Shown: in pieces, positions 54,383-62,724 of the stretch
Layout of the letters: each line of letters opens with the position of its first letter
Position numbering within the stretch: the stretch's first letter is position 1
Assembly (NCBI GenBank): GCA_963722295.1
Contig: CAVRLB010000004.1
Span: forward strand, 241,222 to 305,221
Source of the DNA: Brooklawnia sp032229645
GTDB lineage: Bacteria > Actinomycetota > Actinomycetes > Propionibacteriales > Propionibacteriaceae
Length of the DNA: 64,000 bases
Reading direction: 5' to 3'
Notes under the pieces: generated by a model
What the model was told of the DNA's origin: nothing
Databases searched by the model: none
Seen by the model: the letters and a program-made list of their open reading frames with translations, nothing else
Translations under genes and position numbers: made by a program

Positions 54383-55156
54383 TCAGTGCGCGTGCAGCGC
54401 GAGCGTGGCCCGCCGCCGGTAGACGAGGAACTCCTCGGTCAGTCGAGTTCCGGCGTCGCGCTTCGGCCCCAAATCCACGTCGAGGATCTCCCTGATGTCG
54501 CCGGGACGACCGGACATCACGACCACCCGATCTGACAGCAGCACGGCCTCGTCGATGTCATGGGTCACCATGATCACCGTCGTGTGCGTCCGCTCCCAGA
54601 TCTGGCGCAGCAGGTTCTGCATCGATTCGCGGGTCTGCATGTCGAGCGCACCGAAGGGTTCGTCCAAGAGCAGCACCTCCGGGTCGGACGCCAGCGCCCG
54701 CGCGAGTGCGACACGCTGCTTCATGCCGCCGGACAGCGCGGCGGGGTAGGAATCCTCGAAGCCGCGCAACCCAACCAGATCGACGAATTGTTCGGCGGTC
54801 TGGGTCGACTCGCTGCGCCTCTTGCCCTGTTGCTCCAGCCCGAAAGTGATGTTGCGCAGCACCGTCCGCCAGGGGAAGAGGGTGTATGCCTGAAAGACCA
54901 TTCCGCGATCGGGTCCTGGTCGTTCGACCGTTCGTCCGTTGAGACTGACCGTGCCGGTGGTCGGCTTCTCCAGCCCGGCCACGATGCGCAGCAGGGTCGA
55001 CTTGCCGCAACCGGACGTGCCGAGCAGGCTGACGAACTCGCGCGGCCTGATGCTCAGATCCATCTCTGCGAGCGCACGCACGGGCTTTCCGCGGCTGGTG
55101 AAGACCTTCGAGATGCCGCTGATCTCCAGGTGACCTGTTGTCACTGATGCGGTCAT
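54383..55156 (-). CDS. ABC transporter ATP-binding protein (SsuB/TauB type)
   Basis: ATPase of an importer. Walker A (LLGTSGCGKSTLLRI), Q-loop (MVFQAYTLFPWRTVLRN), signature (LSGGMKQRVALARAL), Walker B (VLLLDEPFGALD) and switch His (MVTHDIDEA). Most similar in pattern to nitrate/sulfonate/taurine-type ATPases. The ATG at 55156 overlaps the permease stop (ATGA). Confidence 0.92.
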   Translation of the reverse strand: MTASVTTGHLEISGISKVFTSRGKPVRALAEMDLSIRPREFVSLLGTSGCGKSTLLRIVAGLEKPTTGTVSLNGRTVERPGPDRGMVFQAYTLFPWRTVLRNITFGLEQQGKRRSESTQTAEQFVDLVGLRGFEDSYPAALSGGMKQRVALARALASDPEVLLLDEPFGALDMQTRESMQNLLRQIWERTHTTVIMVTHDIDEAVLLSDRVVVMSGRPGDIREILDVDLGPKRDAGTRLTEEFLVYRRRATLALHAH

Positions 55157-56064
55157 TCCGACTCCTTGACGGCGTTCCACTTGAAGAGCGCGCGGTTCAG
55201 CAGGAAGAGGACGTTGTCGACGATCAGCCCGATGACGCCCAGCGTGAGGATCGCAACGAAGATGCGGTCAACCGCCATGCTCCGTTGGGATTGCAGGATC
55301 GAGTAGCCGATGCCGGACGAAGCACCGACGATCTCGGCGACGATGACATATGTCCACGCCCAGCCGAGCACGATTCGCAGCGTGTCAAGGATGTCAGGTG
55401 AGGCCTTCGGCACAATCACCTTCCACAGCACGTTTGCGCGGTCGGTCCCCAAGGTGTACGAGGCCTCGATGAGCGCGATCGGCACATTGCGAATGTTGGA
55501 CGCCACCATGAGCACGATCTGAGGCAAGCTGCCCAAGATGATGACGGCGATCTTCTCGGATTCGCCGATGCCGATCCAGAAGATGAATAGCGGGATGAAG
55601 GCGGATGCCGGCATATAGCGCACGAAAGAGAAGAGCGGCTCGATGAACGACTGCACGGGAGCATAGGCCCCGATAAGCACTCCGACAGGAACGCCCACCA
55701 CGGCAGCGATGGCGAAGCCCGACATCACCCTAATCACGGTGGCCGCGACATCGCTGGTGAAGCCTGAGCCGAACATTCTGATCCCGGCCGACAGCGTCTG
55801 CCCGGGCGTTGGCAGGAAGAGATCGTCGATGAATCCGCCGTACGTGACAACCGACCAGACCCCGAGCAGCACGACGAAGGCGCTGACGCCGAGCAGCAGC
55901 CCGGGCAGCCGGCGTCCATGACTCATCGGAGTGAAGGCCTCGCGCAGCCCACCCAGCCAGACCGGACGATCCGGCCGGCCAGGCTGCGTGGCCTCGTCCG
56001 GTTGATTCTCAGCAGAAGACATCGTCACGTCGCTAACGTCTTGCGAAACGGTGAGTGCCATCAC
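55153..56064 (-). CDS. ABC transporter permease (SsuC/TauC type)
   Basis: 303-residue permease with about six transmembrane helices. The EAA-type cytoplasmic loop is seen as LIEASYTLGTDRANVLWKVI. A hydrophilic N-terminal tail of 50 residues precedes helix 1. It pairs with the ATPase and the binding protein of the same operon, in the taurine/nitrate/thiamine-precursor family whose members import small anionic or heterocyclic compounds. Confidence 0.9.
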   Translation of the reverse strand: MMALTVSQDVSDVTMSSAENQPDEATQPGRPDRPVWLGGLREAFTPMSHGRRLPGLLLGVSAFVVLLGVWSVVTYGGFIDDLFLPTPGQTLSAGIRMFGSGFTSDVAATVIRVMSGFAIAAVVGVPVGVLIGAYAPVQSFIEPLFSFVRYMPASAFIPLFIFWIGIGESEKIAVIILGSLPQIVLMVASNIRNVPIALIEASYTLGTDRANVLWKVIVPKASPDILDTLRIVLGWAWTYVIVAEIVGASSGIGYSILQSQRSMAVDRIFVAILTLGVIGLIVDNVLFLLNRALFKWNAVKESE

Positions 56065-56085
56065 TGACTCCTGACATTCGATTGA

Positions 56086-57102
56086 CTAGTCGTTCACGAA
56101 AGAGGGATCGATGAGGGTATCGACCTTGGCGCTGTCGGTTATCAGTCCGGCGTCCAGCCAGATGGTGTTTGCCTCGTCGGCCAACTGGTAGATGGGCCCG
56201 GGGGCCGCCGCGGTGCCGAAGAAAGTCTTGTTGCCCGCGCGGTCATAGAAGCTGATCTCGTTCTCCATCTGGGAACGGATAACGTCGGGCTCCTCGTCGG
56301 CGACCCTTCCTATGATCGTGAAGGCGTCGTCCGGGTTCGTCTGCATGTATTCCAATGCGTCATACCAGCCTTCGATGATGCCCTGCACCTGCTCGGGATT
56401 GTTCTCGACGTACTCCCTCGACAGGCCGAGCGCATCGACGATCACCCCTGGTGAATCGGCGCTGTCCATGACGACGTGGCCGAAGTCCGTGGACTTGGCG
56501 CGGTCAAGCCATGGCTGCCAGGTCATCGCGGCATCGACCTGGCCTGCGACGAAGGCACTACCTGCGTCACCAGAACTCATCGACTGCACATTGACATCTG
56601 ACAGCTTCATGTTGTTTTGATGCAGTTCATAGTTGAACCAGAAGAAGCTGGCACCGCCCGTGGTGTCGAGAGCTACGGTCTTGCCGGCCAGGTCGGCGAA
56701 CGAATCGATCCCCTCCTTGCCCACCAGACCGTCCGCCCCCGTGGAAGTGTCCAACACCAGCGGAATCACGACATCGGCACCTTGGGTACTCGACATCAGA
56801 TGGGTATCGACGGTGGTCGTGATGCCCTGGATGCGTCCGGCCGCCAGCGCACTCTTGGAATCGGCCTTGCTTTCGATGCTGACCATTTCTACGTCGACGC
56901 CATGATCGGTGAAGAAACCCTTCTCCTGGGCAAGATCCATCGGGAAAAAACCGATCCAGCTTGACCGTGCAATCTGGACGGTGTCGGCGTCCGCGGACTC
57001 CGAGGTGTTTCCTCCGGCGTTGCCGCCCGAACCGCAGGCGCTCAGCGTCGCGGCGCAAATCAGCGCTGTGGACGCGGCTATGAGTCGTGTGAGGTGCTTC
57101 AT
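56086..57102 (-). CDS. ABC transporter substrate-binding lipoprotein (NMT1/SsuA-like)
   Basis: 338-residue lipoprotein: signal peptide with lipobox LSAC at residue 20-23 (AATLSACGSGGNAGG). The mature part matches the NMT1/SsuA fold, e.g. SWIGFFPMDLAQEKGFFTDH, GKTVALDTTGGASFFWFNYE and AGQVDAAMTWQPWLDRA. It should bind the imported substrate outside the membrane; urocanate, an imidazole acid or a related hydroxy-acid are plausible from context only. Confidence 0.9.
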   Translation of the reverse strand: MKHLTRLIAASTALICAATLSACGSGGNAGGNTSESADADTVQIARSSWIGFFPMDLAQEKGFFTDHGVDVEMVSIESKADSKSALAAGRIQGITTTVDTHLMSSTQGADVVIPLVLDTSTGADGLVGKEGIDSFADLAGKTVALDTTGGASFFWFNYELHQNNMKLSDVNVQSMSSGDAGSAFVAGQVDAAMTWQPWLDRAKSTDFGHVVMDSADSPGVIVDALGLSREYVENNPEQVQGIIEGWYDALEYMQTNPDDAFTIIGRVADEEPDVIRSQMENEISFYDRAGNKTFFGTAAAPGPIYQLADEANTIWLDAGLITDSAKVDTLIDPSFVND

Positions 57103-58124
57103 TGTTGAACTCCAATCGGATTGAGCTGACAGGACCTGGGCGAGTGATCTTCCCGGGCAGTTGGATTGACACAGTCGGATGGCATTCGGCCGGCGAGCAT
57201 CGCAAGTGCATTGTCGGTGGCCCGCTGTCGCAGTTCACGCAGCGAGTCACTGGTCGCATAAGAGATATGCGGGGTGATGATCACATTGGGGCTTGCGAAT
57301 ATCGGCGAATCGCCGTCGGGAGGTTCATCGCGGACGACATCGAGGACCGCGCCGCCCAGGTGTCCACTGTCGAGCGCATCGGCCAGAGCGCCTTCGTCGA
57401 TCAGACCACCACGCGCGGTGTTGATGAGTACCGCTCCGGGACGCATTCGTGCCAGTTGGCGTTCGGAGATCAGGCCGGTCGTGCTCGGCATCAGTGGGCA
57501 ATGCAGGGAGACGAAGTCGGCGCCGGCCAGACCAGAGTCGAGATCCACGATCTCAATGCCGGCGGCGTTCGCCGCATTGATCTTCTGATCGCTCGCCGTC
57601 ACGCGCATCCCCAATGCTCGGGCTTTACGTGCAACCTGCGTGCCGATGCGTCCCAGTCCCACGATGTGTAAGGTGCTCGAGCTCGGACGCGGAGTCAGCT
57701 CCGCGAGCGCGGGCAACCCCCACGGAAGGTTGTGATGGGTCGCATCGAGTGCGTCCAATGGGCGCAGCGCATGCAAGATCGCCTGAATCACGTAGTCGGC
57801 GATGTCTTCGGCGCAGTAGCCCTGCACGTTGCAGACCGGGATCCCACACGCGGTGGCGGTCGCAATGTCGACACGGTCGAAGCCACCGCCCATCAGCGCT
57901 ATACCTCGGCAACCCAACAACCCGCCGATCAATTCAGTGGGCAGATCGGCGTAAACCTGGGCGATGATCAGATCGGCCCCGCGGCCGAAGGCAGCGAGAG
58001 CGGCACGCCAGTCGTATCCGGATTCCCGGATGTCGGCATCGGGAAGTGCGGCGGTGATGAGCTCGATCTCGGTGGCATGATCGGGCCACTCCTCATCAAT
58101 AATCCAGATCAGCGGTGCCTTCAT
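57099..58124 (-). CDS. D-2-hydroxyacid dehydrogenase family protein
   Basis: 341-residue NAD-dependent dehydrogenase of the D-isomer 2-hydroxyacid family. Nucleotide-binding loop HIVGLGRIGTQVARKARALG near residue 155; catalytic Arg in NTARGGLIDEG, Glu in DVVRDEPPDG and His in ITPHISYATS. Located between the AcnX genes and the transporter, it probably acts on the same substrate family. Phosphoglycerate- or glyoxylate-type specificity cannot be settled. Confidence 0.85.
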   Translation of the reverse strand: MKAPLIWIIDEEWPDHATEIELITAALPDADIRESGYDWRAALAAFGRGADLIIAQVYADLPTELIGGLLGCRGIALMGGGFDRVDIATATACGIPVCNVQGYCAEDIADYVIQAILHALRPLDALDATHHNLPWGLPALAELTPRPSSSTLHIVGLGRIGTQVARKARALGMRVTASDQKINAANAAGIEIVDLDSGLAGADFVSLHCPLMPSTTGLISERQLARMRPGAVLINTARGGLIDEGALADALDSGHLGGAVLDVVRDEPPDGDSPIFASPNVIITPHISYATSDSLRELRQRATDNALAMLAGRMPSDCVNPTAREDHSPRSCQLNPIGVQQ

Positions 58125-58528
58125 GACACCAACTCCACTGTCTTGGATTCAGAGTCGACTCGGACGATGTCGCCATCACGAACTGTCTGGTAGAAGCTGT
58201 CGTCCAACCGATCACACATGGCGATCTCCAAGATGATGGCACTGGCCACCAGCGTGGTGTCGGCGCTGGTGGTGATCAGCGCGCTGGGGGCCTTGCCATT
58301 CTTCAGCAATTGAAAGAGACCGTCCGCCTGCACCACTGAGCTGCCCTTGCCAACCGGAAAGACAAGGACCTTGCCCGCCACGCTCTTACCCTCCAGCGCA
58401 TGGCCGGATTCGATCACGATTCCAGTTTCGGGCTCGACGAGGTAGAAACAGATTGCGTCGGTACTGTGCAGCACTTCGCCTTCAGCGAGGCCTTCTGAGA
58501 TGACGTGGCAACCGAAGCTGGTGGTCAT
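58121..58528 (-). CDS. Aconitase X swivel (small) subunit
   Basis: 135-residue DUF126/AcnX swivel-domain protein: EGLAEGEVLHSTDAICFYLV, SGHALEGKSVAGKVLVFPVG, GKGSSVVQADGLFQLLKNGK. In bacteria and archaea this small subunit combines with the AcnX catalytic subunit. Its ATG overlaps the stop of the large subunit gene. Known AcnX activities include cis-3-hydroxy-L-proline dehydratase and, in archaea, phosphomevalonate dehydratase. Confidence 0.88.
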   Translation of the reverse strand: MTTSFGCHVISEGLAEGEVLHSTDAICFYLVEPETGIVIESGHALEGKSVAGKVLVFPVGKGSSVVQADGLFQLLKNGKAPSALITTSADTTLVASAIILEIAMCDRLDDSFYQTVRDGDIVRVDSESKTVELVS

Positions 58529-59730
58529 CGCTGCACTGCCCCGATCAGCGCGCCGGCTACCGCACTCTCCAGTTCCGTTACTACGAAATCCATGCTTCGC
58601 CGCTTCGTGTAATACGCACATTTCGGAGATTCGGTCACGCCAGTCTTTCCTTCCAGGAATCTCCACACCGGCTGATCCATACAGGTGTTCGAGAAGATCT
58701 CCCCGCCGGCCTGTCGGATGGTGTCGAGATACCCCATGTTCTGGGCCAGGTCATAGGTGAGGGACGAGGTCATGGCGAATAGCGGCACCGCCAACCGCTT
58801 GCCATCGACCATCTCGGCGATGGTCGTGATCTGGTCGATGCTCAGATGCGGGCAGCCGAACAGGGCGAAATCGATAGGACCGTAGGGTGCGGTGAGGTCG
58901 GCACGCATCGCATCGAGATCGTCCTGGGTGATGGTCACTTCGGCCTCGGGTGCGCGCCCCCCGAAGGCCTGCTCGATGGTCTGCGCCTCGGGCGTGACCC
59001 CAACGATATGGAACATTGCCACATTGCCACCGGTGTTGAGTTGCGCGCACAGATTCTTGAGCGCGGCTGGGCTCGGCTGATCGAGACCGGTGAAGACCGG
59101 GAGTCTGAACCCGGTGAACTTCGGCGTGACATAGCCGAGCAGTTGGTAGTCGAAGTCGTCGGCCATCGACGCATCGACATGCACCAGCACCTGCCCGAGG
59201 CGGTTCTCGTCAAGCAGGTAACCGTAGTACGGAGCTACTCCGGTAATTGCGGCACACAAGGCACTTTGCGCGGATTCGCGGTTACTTCGGGCCCCATAGA
59301 CCGAATTCACATAGGGCGTTGCGCTCGACTCGGAAAACGCGATGATCTCCCCAAAGGCGGGCACGTTGCGCTCCTGATACGGGGTGCAGTCGTAGGTCAT
59401 CAACGCACCCAGCGCGCAATACGCGGCGTGGGTTCGCTTCACAGTCTCCTCGTCCACTGGGTCAATCTGCGTGATCCGCTTCATCTGCTCCCAGTTGAAG
59501 CTGGGATTCGTTGTCGGGCGCACGCGGCAACTGGCTCCCAAGCCGACCATCTTTTCCGCGAACCACAAGTCGGCCTCCTGATTGCTTAGCGCGACGTGCG
59601 TACGGGTGACCGGAACCATGTACGGGGCCTCATAGGCCTCGCCAACGGCCACTTGGACCTTCATCGCAAGTTGGGTTCCGGCACCGTACTCGCCGTCAAG
59701 CATTTCCTGCTGGATCGAAGTGAGTTTCAC
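58525..59730 (-). CDS. Aconitase X catalytic (large) subunit
   Basis: 401-residue catalytic subunit of an AcnX-type hydro-lyase. Family start VKLTSIQQEMLDGEYGAGTQ and three conserved Cys that should hold the Fe-S cluster are seen: MTYDCTPYQ, LFGCPHLS and FSNTCMDQPVW, with the C-terminal SPKCAYYTKRRS segment. The separate small subunit shows this is the two-gene form. I use GTG 59730 because it fits the family N-terminus; ATG 59766 is a possible leaderless start. Substrate unassigned. Confidence 0.88.
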   Translation of the reverse strand: MKLTSIQQEMLDGEYGAGTQLAMKVQVAVGEAYEAPYMVPVTRTHVALSNQEADLWFAEKMVGLGASCRVRPTTNPSFNWEQMKRITQIDPVDEETVKRTHAAYCALGALMTYDCTPYQERNVPAFGEIIAFSESSATPYVNSVYGARSNRESAQSALCAAITGVAPYYGYLLDENRLGQVLVHVDASMADDFDYQLLGYVTPKFTGFRLPVFTGLDQPSPAALKNLCAQLNTGGNVAMFHIVGVTPEAQTIEQAFGGRAPEAEVTITQDDLDAMRADLTAPYGPIDFALFGCPHLSIDQITTIAEMVDGKRLAVPLFAMTSSLTYDLAQNMGYLDTIRQAGGEIFSNTCMDQPVWRFLEGKTGVTESPKCAYYTKRRSMDFVVTELESAVAGALIGAVQR

Positions 59731-59829
59731 GGCTAATCGATTCCTCCCGATTTGGATGACATTCACGATGCTAAGCAGCGTCTATTGCTGCATAGTGAAG
59801 GAAACATTCCAGATCAGTGAAAGCATCTT

Positions 59830-59844
59830 TCCGCAGAGCGGAAG
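59830..59844. promoter_or_regulatory. Candidate IclR operator ahead of the hut-acnX operon
   Basis: TTCCGCAGAGCGGAA is a perfect 6-bp inverted repeat around AGA, flanked by ATCT/AGAT. The form NTCCGC-N3-GCGGAN is the typical IclR-family palindrome. It lies 64-100 nt upstream of the operon's first start codon, in a relatively AT-rich stretch. A second, smaller palindrome (GGAAACATTCC) is near 59801. Confidence 0.5.
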
Positions 59845-59983
59845 ATCAAAAAGATTGAGATCTCAACTTGCTGCTGCTAGCGCCCTGTTGAGTGCGGACA
59901 ATCGGGCGCGCACAACCCGGACTCAGCTGAGCCATTCCGGGACTGCCGAGTCCTGGCCAACGACACACAGTGGGCATCGGTGC

Positions 59984-60016
59984 CCGCCGCGAGCGCCTGA
60001 CCTACACGATGCTGCG
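59984..60016. repeat. 33-bp direct repeat, right copy
   Basis: Same sequence and orientation as 47895-47927. It covers the last codons (R-S-I-V-stop) and 3' flank of the VanZ-like gene. Distance between copies is 12,089 bp, almost exactly the operon with its promoter. Confidence 0.95.
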
Positions 60017-60433
60017 CGGTTCCCTCCGGCGGTGCGAGCCGCGCACCTTCCGCGATCTCCACACGGCAATGATCGCCCAGGCGAGCAGGATGCCCGTCCA
60101 ATCAGCGAGCAGATCGTGCCAGTCGCCGGCGCGTCCGTCGATCCAGAACAGCTGGACGAGTTCGGAGACCGGGGCGTGAGCTGCGGGTATTGCGATGGCC
60201 AGCCAAGTCGGCCAGCCGGCCAGCAGACCCGTCAGGGCCACCAGCCCGAACGAGGTGCCGTGCACGATCTTGTCGAAACCGGGCTCACCCATCGCGGTGG
60301 GGCCCGGCAGCGGACGAAGCAGCTCCCACAGCGGAGCCAAGAAGCCCGGCCCGCCACCGACATCAGGGGTATAGAGAAGGTAGAACTGGGCGGCGACCAG
60401 CACCACCCAGACCACCATCCATCCCTTGCGCAT
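60002..60433 (-). CDS. VanZ-like membrane protein
   Basis: 143-residue protein with three to four hydrophobic helices: GWMVVWVVLVAAQFYLLYTP, KIVHGTSFGLVALTGLLAGW and DLLADWTGILLAWAIIAVW. The LADWTG and KxxHxxxF patterns are VanZ-like. I start at 60433, 7 nt after a GATAAT -10 box (60441-60446), a leaderless arrangement. Function unknown. The C-terminal RSIV-stop lies in the 33-bp repeat. Confidence 0.75.
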   Translation of the reverse strand: MRKGWMVVWVVLVAAQFYLLYTPDVGGGPGFLAPLWELLRPLPGPTAMGEPGFDKIVHGTSFGLVALTGLLAGWPTWLAIAIPAAHAPVSELVQLFWIDGRAGDWHDLLADWTGILLAWAIIAVWRSRKVRGSHRRREPRSIV

Positions 60434-60446
60434 CTCGCCCATTATC
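60434..60446 (-). promoter_or_regulatory. Leaderless -10 box of the VanZ-like gene
   Basis: On the minus strand GATAAT (60446-60441) is followed by seven bases and the ATG at 60433. No ribosome-binding site precedes the gene. The spacing predicts transcription from the first base of the start codon. Confidence 0.45.
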
Positions 60447-60537
60447 CCGCAGGGACGACAGGGGCTCGTCGGTGCCGTTTGTTTGAGCGTTGCACGCAGG
60501 CTCACGTCTGCCCTTCGCGGGGGCGATTGCAGGACGG

Positions 60538-62376
60538 TTAGATCCCCCGACCCCCGCCGCCGCCTCCGCCACCACCGGAGAACCCACCGCCGGACGATCC
60601 CCCGCCGAATGATGAGAACGAACTGCCCGATCCACTGCCCGAACCCGGGCTGGGAGCCGGCGGGGTGACCGGTGCGGACTGAACCCTGGTATCGAAGTCG
60701 TAGATCGGAGGCAACCAGGTGTGGGTCCGTCTGCCTTGCCATTCGAACCAATCAGGCTGGGACTCGGCATAGTAGCGCTCGAGTACTTCCTGCCATTCGC
60801 GCTCGATCCCGAACAGCACCGCGTACGGCAGCAACCGCTCGTAGAGATCGGCGACGCCTTGCGCCACGTCCGTGGAACCGCTCGGACTCTGCGCGACGCG
60901 CAGACGATCAGCGTCGGCCAGCTGCATGTAGGCGCGCAGCCCGTTCAGGTGATCGAGCAGTTCGCTGCCGAGTTCGGTGGGCCAACTGGCCTTGTTGAGC
61001 ATGCTCGTCGCCAGCACGATACCGATGAGCGCCACGAAGATGGCTACCACTCCCCCGCCGATGGCCAGCGCTCCGCCACCGGTCACAGCTATCTGCAGGC
61101 ACAGCAGGACAGCGCCAAGCAGCAGCGATACGACGATCGTCCAGGTAACCCACCTCGGTGCCGTCTTCAGCAGCCCCTGCTGTTTGACGCCGGTCTTCGT
61201 CCGGGAGACCAGCGCACGCGCGGTGTCGCCGAGGTCGGTGTTCGATGAGCTGAACCACGTCGTCCGACCAGAGCGCGGATCGCTTTTGGCCTTGAGGTCT
61301 CCGAATAGTCGCCGATAGGTCCATTTCTCGTCGGGGAGCAGGGATCGCTGGTCGACGGCCTTGATACCGTACCTTTCCTTCGTGGAGTCATACATCAAGA
61401 TGAGTTTGCGTCGCACCGCGAAGTCGAGCAGCGTCGCGGTCATCGTCTTGTCGGTTACGCCCAGCATCTCGGCGGCCTCGGCCATGCTGATCATCTCCGG
61501 AGGGTCATAGCGCGGGACGATCTCGACGTCGCTGCGAGATTCTCGGCGCCGGCTGATCATGGCGATGAAAAGGCCGAAGGACGCCGCCAGTCCCGCCACG
61601 CCGCCGACCACAAGGACAGGGAAGCGCTCGAGGAACGGCTTGGGGCGCTCCGCGAATGTGCCGGGGACGAAGCCCACCGCCATCGTGAGGTTCTCACCCG
61701 GCGTGAGGTCATGCTCCTCCACAGTGAGAACGTCATCATCGCGGACGATTCCTCCGGGGCATTGCTGCTTGGATCCAAGTCGACCCAGATAGCAGGTGCT
61801 CGCGCCGGTCAGCTGGTCGGCGAGTCCATCGGTCAGCGTCAACTGCGCGCTGACCTGCCCAAACGGCTGCGCCCAGCCGGTGCCGTTGGTGTCCCAGTAG
61901 AACTCGTCGGCATCGCTGTCCTCGAAGAAGCGCGTGACGTCACGCTGGGTGTACTCGATCACATAATGCTGAGTTCCGTGGACGAATTGTCCCTTGGGCA
62001 CGGCCATCGTGACCGACAGGAAGTCTCCATACTTATCGGTGCTGAACTCGCGCGGCGCGCCGGTCTGGTCGGTGACGCTGATGACTTCGAGATCAGTCGG
62101 GTGATCGTCATAGACGCGCGGGAGATCGCGGATGATGCCGCGGTTTTGGTCAAAATCGGGAAACAGAACCTCGATCTCTTCGGTCGTGTGAAGGGTCGAC
62201 CGGCCTTCGGCATCGCGACCGAGCACGTAGTCAGCGTGGAAACTGGTGACGGTGAAATCGTCCACATCGGCGTGCGCGGGTGCCGGAGAACCGAAGATAC
62301 CCGCTGCGAAGAGCACCATCAGGGCGGCAATGACGGCCGCGTTCACCGGTCTGTTCGCTACTCGTCGATGCTGCAT
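60538..62376 (-). CDS. DUF2207 membrane protein with Gly-rich tail
   Basis: 612-residue protein with a signal peptide (VNAAVIAALMVLFAAGIFGS, cut near APAHA), an extracytoplasmic DUF2207 domain of about 200 residues (VTSFHADYVLGRDAEGRSTL, HYVIEYTQRDVTRFFEDSDA), a transmembrane helix near residue 245, a cytoplasmic helical part, two more transmembrane helices near 410-450, and a Gly/Ser-rich C-terminus with a run of seven glycines. Typical of actinobacterial DUF2207; role unknown. Confidence 0.85.
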   Translation of the reverse strand: MQHRRVANRPVNAAVIAALMVLFAAGIFGSPAPAHADVDDFTVTSFHADYVLGRDAEGRSTLHTTEEIEVLFPDFDQNRGIIRDLPRVYDDHPTDLEVISVTDQTGAPREFSTDKYGDFLSVTMAVPKGQFVHGTQHYVIEYTQRDVTRFFEDSDADEFYWDTNGTGWAQPFGQVSAQLTLTDGLADQLTGASTCYLGRLGSKQQCPGGIVRDDDVLTVEEHDLTPGENLTMAVGFVPGTFAERPKPFLERFPVLVVGGVAGLAASFGLFIAMISRRRESRSDVEIVPRYDPPEMISMAEAAEMLGVTDKTMTATLLDFAVRRKLILMYDSTKERYGIKAVDQRSLLPDEKWTYRRLFGDLKAKSDPRSGRTTWFSSSNTDLGDTARALVSRTKTGVKQQGLLKTAPRWVTWTIVVSLLLGAVLLCLQIAVTGGGALAIGGGVVAIFVALIGIVLATSMLNKASWPTELGSELLDHLNGLRAYMQLADADRLRVAQSPSGSTDVAQGVADLYERLLPYAVLFGIEREWQEVLERYYAESQPDWFEWQGRRTHTWLPPIYDFDTRVQSAPVTPPAPSPGSGSGSGSSFSSFGGGSSGGGFSGGGGGGGGGRGI

Positions 62377-62445
62377 GCTCGAAGCCTAAACGGAGCCGGG
62401 TCCGAGCCTTCGACGATCGAGCGCAATACCGAGGCGAACCGCCGG

Positions 62446-62649
62446 TCAGATCTCGCTGAGCCGGTACAAGAATGCAGCCATCGCATCACGCATGACCGGC
62501 GTCACAGGACGGTAACTACCATCGGACCAGCCGGTGGAGATCCCGGTCGAGTGAAGCCACATCACCTGGGCGAAGAACTGATCGGACGGTGTGATGTCGG
62601 TGAACGGTGACACGGTCGGCGCAGTGAATGCCGGGGTGATCTGGGCCGT
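62446..62649 (-). pseudogene. S-layer homology (SLH) domain fragment
   Basis: A start-less frame of about 68 codons ending in TGA 62446 reads VSPFTDITPSDQFFAQVMWL, HSTGISTGWSDGSYRPVTPV, then MRDAMAAFLYRLSEI. This is one SLH-type repeat: F-x-D-(x)n-F-x-x-x-W-L-x-x-x-G-I-S-x-G-W-x-D-G-x-Y-R-P and the RDAMAAFLYR helix. Upstream of an in-frame TGA at 62650 there is nothing. It is the tail of a lost cell-surface protein gene. Confidence 0.7.
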
Positions 62650-62724
62650 TCAGCCGATGGCTGCCGGATTGTGCTGGCCTCTGGTGTGGCTGCACGACGT
62701 GCGCGCATCGGCCCCACGCTGCGA

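Noticed and set aside
57099..59766. AcnX as a dehydratase of imidazole-lactate (alpha-hydroxy acid) to urocanate
   Set aside because: Known AcnX substrates lose a beta-hydroxyl with abstraction of the alpha-proton; an alpha-hydroxy acid does not fit that chemistry. A beta-hydroxy imidazole acid fits better.
60538..60760. Extended VanZ-like protein starting at 60751
   Set aside because: The upstream extension overlaps the DUF2207 gene, is Arg/Pro-rich and lacks family similarity; a leaderless ATG at 60433 fits the membrane topology.
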